Below, piece by piece: positions 34,656 through 37,830 of a stretch of DNA of 37,830 nucleotides (the first letter of the stretch is position 1; every line of letters starts with the position of its first letter). The notes under the pieces were generated by a model that did not search any database, was not told the origin of the DNA, and saw only the letters and a list, made by a program, of their open reading frames with translations. Both the position numbers and the translations under genes were made by a program. Source of the DNA: Candidatus Methylobacter favarea (GTDB taxonomy: Bacteria; Pseudomonadota; Gammaproteobacteria; Methylococcales; Methylomonadaceae); NCBI RefSeq assembly GCF_902806695.1, contig NZ_CADCXN010000067.1, forward strand, positions 1 through 37,830, written 5' to 3'.

Positions 34656-35777
34656 ATGTCCACAGATCCTTTCTCAATAGTCAATGACTGGTTGACTTTT
34701 CAGAAAAAATACTGGGAGACCTTCAGTTCTCTTAATCCAAACGATACCTCACCAAAGGAATTTCCTCAACAGTCTTTTGATTTTATTAAAAATCCCTGGT
34801 CTGATGCACTTGACAGTTGGTGGAAAAATGCTTCACCTACTGCTACACCCTCTGTTCAGGACTTTTTTACCCAACTCATTGATCAAAGCAAATCCTATTT
34901 TCAGATGGCCGAACAGATGAATAGCGCCTTCCAGGCAGCCTCTACGGTTAATCAGTCTGTGTCTCAATGGCAAGAAGCGATTACCGGTATGCTGACCGGC
35001 ATGAAAGAGACTTTTTCTGTATCGCCTGACGCACAAAAGTCGCTTCATAACTGGATGGGTATTGGTGGAATGCCTCTTGATCATTGGCAACGTATGGCCT
35101 CTACCCTTTCATTTATGCCGGGCGACTTTTTTCAGGACATAAATACGCTTGATCCTCTGCATATGAAGGATGCGATACAGGGGCATCTTGACCGGTTTAT
35201 TTCAGCTCCGGCTGTGGGCCATATGCGCGAGCGGCAATTTCTGTATCAGGAACTCTATCGTTTAGGCAACAATTACCAAACGGCATTGCAAGCATCTCTA
35301 CAGTTTCAAAATAAAATGGGACTTAAAAGTATTGAGCGATTCCAAAGCTGCTTTAAAAATATGGAAGAAAAAGGCTTGCAGCTTGAGTCAATGCGTAGCG
35401 TATATGACCTATGGGTCGATTGTTGCGAAGAGGTCTATGCCGAGTCTGTGACTACCGATGAATATGTTGAAATTCATGGAAATCTCATCAATGCCTTGAT
35501 GGCATTGAAGCAGCATACCCGTCTGCTGGTCGATGAAGTCCTGGAGAGCTTTAATATGCCTACGAGGCGAGAACTCAATGCCTTGCATGATCGCTCTCAT
35601 GAGCAATGGCGCGAAAATAAAAAACTGCGTAATGAATTGGCAGCCTTAAAGGAACAGGTAGCTGCTATCAGTAAACCGGAACCGGCAGTAAAATCAAAAA
35701 CGCCTGCTCGTACCCCGCCCGCCGCTCCTGTCCCTAAAAGAACTGAAAAAGCAACAAGGCCAGCGGATCGCAAATAG
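34656..35777 (+). CDS. phaE: Class III polyhydroxyalkanoate synthase subunit PhaE
   Basis: PhaE (373 residues) is the non-catalytic partner of class III PHA synthase, required for PhaC activity and granule localisation. Features fitting the family are the N-terminal NDWLTFQKKYWETF, the central helical region with MTDEYVEIHGNLINALM-like segment, and PTRRELNALHDRSHEQWRENKKLR near residue 310 followed by a coiled coil. The last 35 residues are a low-complexity Pro/Lys/Thr tail. AAGGAGAAAATC precedes the ATG. phaC begins about 205 bases later on the same strand; the two should be one operon although the gap is larger than usual. Confidence 0.93.
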   Translation: MSTDPFSIVNDWLTFQKKYWETFSSLNPNDTSPKEFPQQSFDFIKNPWSDALDSWWKNASPTATPSVQDFFTQLIDQSKSYFQMAEQMNSAFQAASTVNQSVSQWQEAITGMLTGMKETFSVSPDAQKSLHNWMGIGGMPLDHWQRMASTLSFMPGDFFQDINTLDPLHMKDAIQGHLDRFISAPAVGHMRERQFLYQELYRLGNNYQTALQASLQFQNKMGLKSIERFQSCFKNMEEKGLQLESMRSVYDLWVDCCEEVYAESVTTDEYVEIHGNLINALMALKQHTRLLVDEVLESFNMPTRRELNALHDRSHEQWRENKKLRNELAALKEQVAAISKPEPAVKSKTPARTPPAAPVPKRTEKATRPADRK

Positions 35778-35983
35778 TTTCTCCATAACCTGATAGTTAA
35801 CGTACAGCTATAAAATGAGTTTACTAACGCGCACTTTATTTTGGGCAGTGTAATATATGCAGATATGCTATGAATCGGCAATCGCGACCGATAATGAAAA
35901 ATTCCCGCCCTGTCCAGCTCATTTACGCCCTTGTTCCTTAACCATCAATTTTAAACTTGATATCATCAAAGGATAAAAAATCG

Positions 35984-37051
35984 ATGCCTACTATTAACAT
36001 TACCCCAGATAAAGTTATACAGGAAATAATGGACTTTAATCAGAAACTGGGCAAAAGTTTTGAAAACCTTTTAAATGCGGAAGAAATTACCACGGGCGTG
36101 ACGCTCAAGGAGATCATTTATCAGGAAGACAGAACAATTTTATATCGATTTAAATCAGATAATAGCGAGAGAAAAAACTCAATTCCTGTGCTCATTGTCT
36201 ATGCGCTCGTTAACCGCCCCTATATGGCTGACATACAGGAAGACCGTTCTACTATCAGAGGACTGCTGAATGCGGGCCTTGATGTCTATTTAATTGACTG
36301 GGGCTATCCTGATCCGGCCGATCAAGGCCTGACCATGGATGATTATATTAATGGTTATCTGGACCGCTGTGTTGATGTTATCCGTAAACGCCACGGCGTG
36401 GAGAAAATTAACATGCTGGGCATCTGTCAGGGCGGTACATTCAGTCTTTGTTACAGCGCCCTGCATGCCGACAAAATTAAAAATCTGGTAACTATGGTAA
36501 CCCCGGTTGACTTTCAGACGCCTGACAATTTACTGAGCCGATGGGTACAAAATGTTGATGTGGATCTGCTGGTTGATACTATGGGAAATATTCCGGGTGA
36601 AATGCTCAACTGGACTTTTTTATCATTAAAGCCTTATCGTCTGATGGGTCAAAAATACTTGGATATGGTTGACGCCCTGGAGGATCCGAAGTCGGCGAAA
36701 AATTTTCTGCGTATGGAAAAATGGATTTTTGACAGTCCCGATCAGGCAGGCGAAACTTTCAGGCAATTTACCAAAGATTTCTATCAAGGCAACAAACTGA
36801 TAAAAGGTGAAGTCCAACTTGGGGATCAGACTGTCAGCCTTAAGAACATTACTATGCCTGTACTGAATATTTACGCATTACAGGATCATTTGGTGCCGCC
36901 GTCTGCTTCAACGCCTTTAAAAACCTATGTGGGTACTTCGGATTACGAGGAACTGGCTTTTAAGGGTGGACATATCGGCATTTACGTCAGCGGAAAAGCC
37001 CAGCAAACCATCCCTGCTGCCATAGGGGAATGGTTAAATAAACATTCGTAA
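35984..37051 (+). CDS. phaC: Class III polyhydroxyalkanoate synthase subunit PhaC
   Basis: PhaC (355 residues, exactly the class III length) polymerises (R)-3-hydroxybutyryl-CoA into PHB in complex with PhaE. The alpha/beta-hydrolase catalytic triad is visible: C148 in the lipase-like box GICQGG, D301 in YALQDHLVPP and H330 in KGGHIGIY, equivalent to C149/D302/H331 of the Allochromatium enzyme. LIDWGYPDP near residue 104 is also conserved. The ATG at 35984 has AAAGGAT 10 bases ahead and gives the usual N-terminus; an upstream in-frame TTG is ignored. It is convergent with the phasin gene. Confidence 0.97.
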   Translation: MPTINITPDKVIQEIMDFNQKLGKSFENLLNAEEITTGVTLKEIIYQEDRTILYRFKSDNSERKNSIPVLIVYALVNRPYMADIQEDRSTIRGLLNAGLDVYLIDWGYPDPADQGLTMDDYINGYLDRCVDVIRKRHGVEKINMLGICQGGTFSLCYSALHADKIKNLVTMVTPVDFQTPDNLLSRWVQNVDVDLLVDTMGNIPGEMLNWTFLSLKPYRLMGQKYLDMVDALEDPKSAKNFLRMEKWIFDSPDQAGETFRQFTKDFYQGNKLIKGEVQLGDQTVSLKNITMPVLNIYALQDHLVPPSASTPLKTYVGTSDYEELAFKGGHIGIYVSGKAQQTIPAAIGEWLNKHS

Positions 37052-37055
37052 ACAA

Positions 37056-37105
37056 AAACGCCGTCAAAAATCCGCAGCAGATGGAACGTATTTTTGGCGG
37101 CGTTT
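37056..37105. terminator. Long hairpin between phaC and the phasin gene
   Basis: AAACGCCGTCAAAAAT (37056-37071) pairs with ATTTTTGGCGGCGTTT (37090-37105) along 16 positions with one G-T wobble and an 18-base loop. On the minus strand GCGTTTTTGTTT follows, a fair T-tract for the phasin message; on the plus strand the right arm ends in GTTTAG, a weaker tail for phaC. Probably a bidirectional terminator. Confidence 0.7.
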
Positions 37106-37127
37106 AGAAAAAACTATGCGGATTAGG

Positions 37128-37532
37128 TTAAGCCGCTTCTTCTACCTTGTGAGCCTTTTCAACGGCTCCCTGGATGGTTTTTTCGGCTTCCTTTACCCCT
37201 TTATCAAACTCTCCCACTCCTTTATCAAACCAGCTTTTCAGCTCGTTTCGCGTATCCGATACGATGGTCATTACATCCTTATTTACAGATAAAGCGACAT
37301 CGGCAGTTTGTTTTGCGATTTCACTTTGCGATGTTAAATAAGTTTTGGGATCTTTAAAATTACAGGCAAGTTCCATTTGCTTGAAACTGTTTTGAATATA
37401 CAAAGTCGATATTTTAATTTGATTATCAAGCAGTTTTTCACCTGCGCGCATATTAATCTCAAAGAACTCCTTGTAAGCATTGAATATGGATTGATAAAAG
37501 GTAGTGGTATTTTCAAAAATTTCATTTTGCAT
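37128..37532 (-). CDS. Phasin family protein
   Basis: A 134-residue granule-coat protein (phasin_2 type). It is almost entirely helical: NTTTFYQSIFNAYKEFFEINMRAGEKLLDNQ, then KQMELACNFKDPKTYLTSQSEIAKQ, the pattern typical of phasins, and an Ala/Lys/Glu-rich C-terminal amphipathic stretch (VKEAEKTIQGAVEKAHKVEEAA). The ATG at 37532 follows GGAG and gives MQNEIFEN; the longer frame to 37598 would run into the operator and is rejected. A good sigma-70 promoter and two operator-like palindromes lie just upstream, consistent with PhaR repression. Confidence 0.92.
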   Translation of the reverse strand: MQNEIFENTTTFYQSIFNAYKEFFEINMRAGEKLLDNQIKISTLYIQNSFKQMELACNFKDPKTYLTSQSEIAKQTADVALSVNKDVMTIVSDTRNELKSWFDKGVGEFDKGVKEAEKTIQGAVEKAHKVEEAA

Positions 37533-37571
37533 GACAATTCTCCAGTTTAATAGGAAATGATAAACTTTAAG

Positions 37572-37592
37572 CAATTGTGCGATGCACAATTG
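37572..37592. promoter_or_regulatory. Candidate PhaR operator, 21-bp palindrome
   Basis: CAATTGTGC-GAT-GCACAATTG is a perfect inverted repeat of two 9-base arms, with the core TGCGATGCA. It falls 40 bases before the phasin ATG, just downstream of the predicted start of transcription, a classic repressor position. Confidence 0.6.
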
Positions 37593-37603
37593 TTGCATTG
37601 CAA
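37593..37603. promoter_or_regulatory. Second candidate PhaR operator
   Basis: TTGCA-T-TGCAA is a perfect 11-base palindrome with the same core type (TGCATTGCA). It adjoins the 21-bp palindrome and overlaps two bases of the phasin promoter -10. Confidence 0.55.
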
Positions 37604-37630
37604 TATAACCTGACGATTTGGGTGTGTCAA
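37602..37630 (-). promoter_or_regulatory. Phasin gene promoter (sigma-70 type)
   Basis: On the minus strand TTGACA (37630-37625), a 17-base spacer and TATATT (37607-37602). The -35 is a perfect match and the -10 is 5 of 6. Start of transcription is expected near 37595, inside the operator region. Confidence 0.7.
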
Positions 37631-37703
37631 TCTTTTCTTACCTATTACCTATCCATAACAATCAGGAAAAAAGTAAAAATCCAGGACTAAACTATTAAAT
37701 TTT

Positions 37704-37720
37704 GGCATTGCTAAATAAAT
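37704..37720 (+). repeat. Possible left terminal repeat of an insertion sequence
   Basis: GGCATTGCTAAATAAAT begins about 65 bases before a transposase-like start codon, the spacing usual between an IS left end and its gene. The matching right end is outside the window, so the identification rests on position alone. Confidence 0.3.
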
Positions 37721-37769
37721 ATAGACAATGTATAAGTTTTGCAACATTCAGATGCCTTGGGAGGGCGTG

Positions 37770-37830
37770 ATGGATTGTCCAAAATGCGGCAAGCAAGCGA
37801 ACTGCAAAGACGGCCGAGCGAATGGCCGTC
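37770..37830 (+). CDS. N-terminus of a transposase-like zinc-finger protein (partial)
   Basis: A strong GGGAGGG site is followed by an ATG whose product begins MDCPKCGKQANCKDG and runs off the window edge. The CPxC pair followed by KDGRxNGR is the characteristic opening of IS1-like and related insertion-sequence transposases (a zinc finger before a DNA-binding helix). Only about 20 residues are visible, so the IS family cannot be named with confidence. Confidence 0.6.
   Translation, partial: MDCPKCGKQANCKDGRANGR

Noticed and set aside
37533-37598. Upstream extension of the phasin gene by 22 codons
   Set aside because: It would overlap the operator palindromes and predicted transcription start; the ATG at 37532 has a proper GGAG site.

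Overview
The window is a chromosomal stretch of a gammaproteobacterium. The evidence is the gene order ftsK / trxB-aat-bpt-infA / clpA-clpS, which matches Pseudomonas and, without bpt, Enterobacteria; nudJ-mnmA overlapping as in Escherichia coli; and ubiG-mupP-yciK as in Pseudomonas. Base composition is moderate and intergenic regions are AT-rich (judged by eye, not computed). The combination of a class III PHA synthase, a cis/trans fatty acid isomerase, a membrane pyrophosphatase, SufT and DUF2024 would suit a Methylococcales- or Thiotrichales-like lineage, but this placement is a weak inference. No tRNA, rRNA, CRISPR array or phage was seen. The only sign of mobile DNA is the start of a probable insertion sequence at the right edge.

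Layout: (1) 1-4411, mixed housekeeping: a DEAD-box helicase, a one-domain response regulator, a DUF2905 membrane protein, a FAD-dependent dehydrogenase and a small lipoprotein. (2) 4606-7186, cysDN for sulfate activation; CysN carries a shrunken C-terminal remnant of APS kinase. (3) 7348-8914, mnmA and nudJ. (4) 9166-14628, N-degron proteolysis and redox: clpS-clpA face infA-bpt-aat-trxB. (5) 14826-19536, ftsK and a K+-dependent-type membrane pyrophosphatase. (6) 20123-22799, a four-gene run ubiG-mupP-yciK-like-sufT; the SDR has lost key catalytic residues. (7) 22883-23978, a MarR regulator with a C-terminal cysteine cluster, divergent from a DUF2024 gene that sits directly behind an intrinsic terminator and a structured leader. 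(8) 24192-26415, a translationally coupled trio (EEP-family phosphatase/nuclease, CDP-alcohol phosphatidyltransferase, DUF1289) and an MBL-fold protein. (9) 26636-30103, Cti, an arginine-rich small protein and a glycine-zipper envelope protein.

(10) 30466-37532 is a complete polyhydroxybutyrate island: phaA-phaB-phaR-phaB2 leftward, phaE-phaC rightward, and a phasin gene convergent with phaC. PhaA condenses acetyl-CoA, two PhaB paralogues reduce acetoacetyl-CoA, PhaEC polymerises, the phasin coats granules and PhaR should sense them. I find the core TGCN3GCA upstream of the phasin gene (twice), phaE and phaB2. At the phasin and phaE genes it is embedded in a nearly identical block that starts with TATATT, so it is a good candidate for the PhaR operator of this island. 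This regulatory architecture, the CysN remnant, and the MarR/leader/DUF2024 locus are the most interesting parts of the window.
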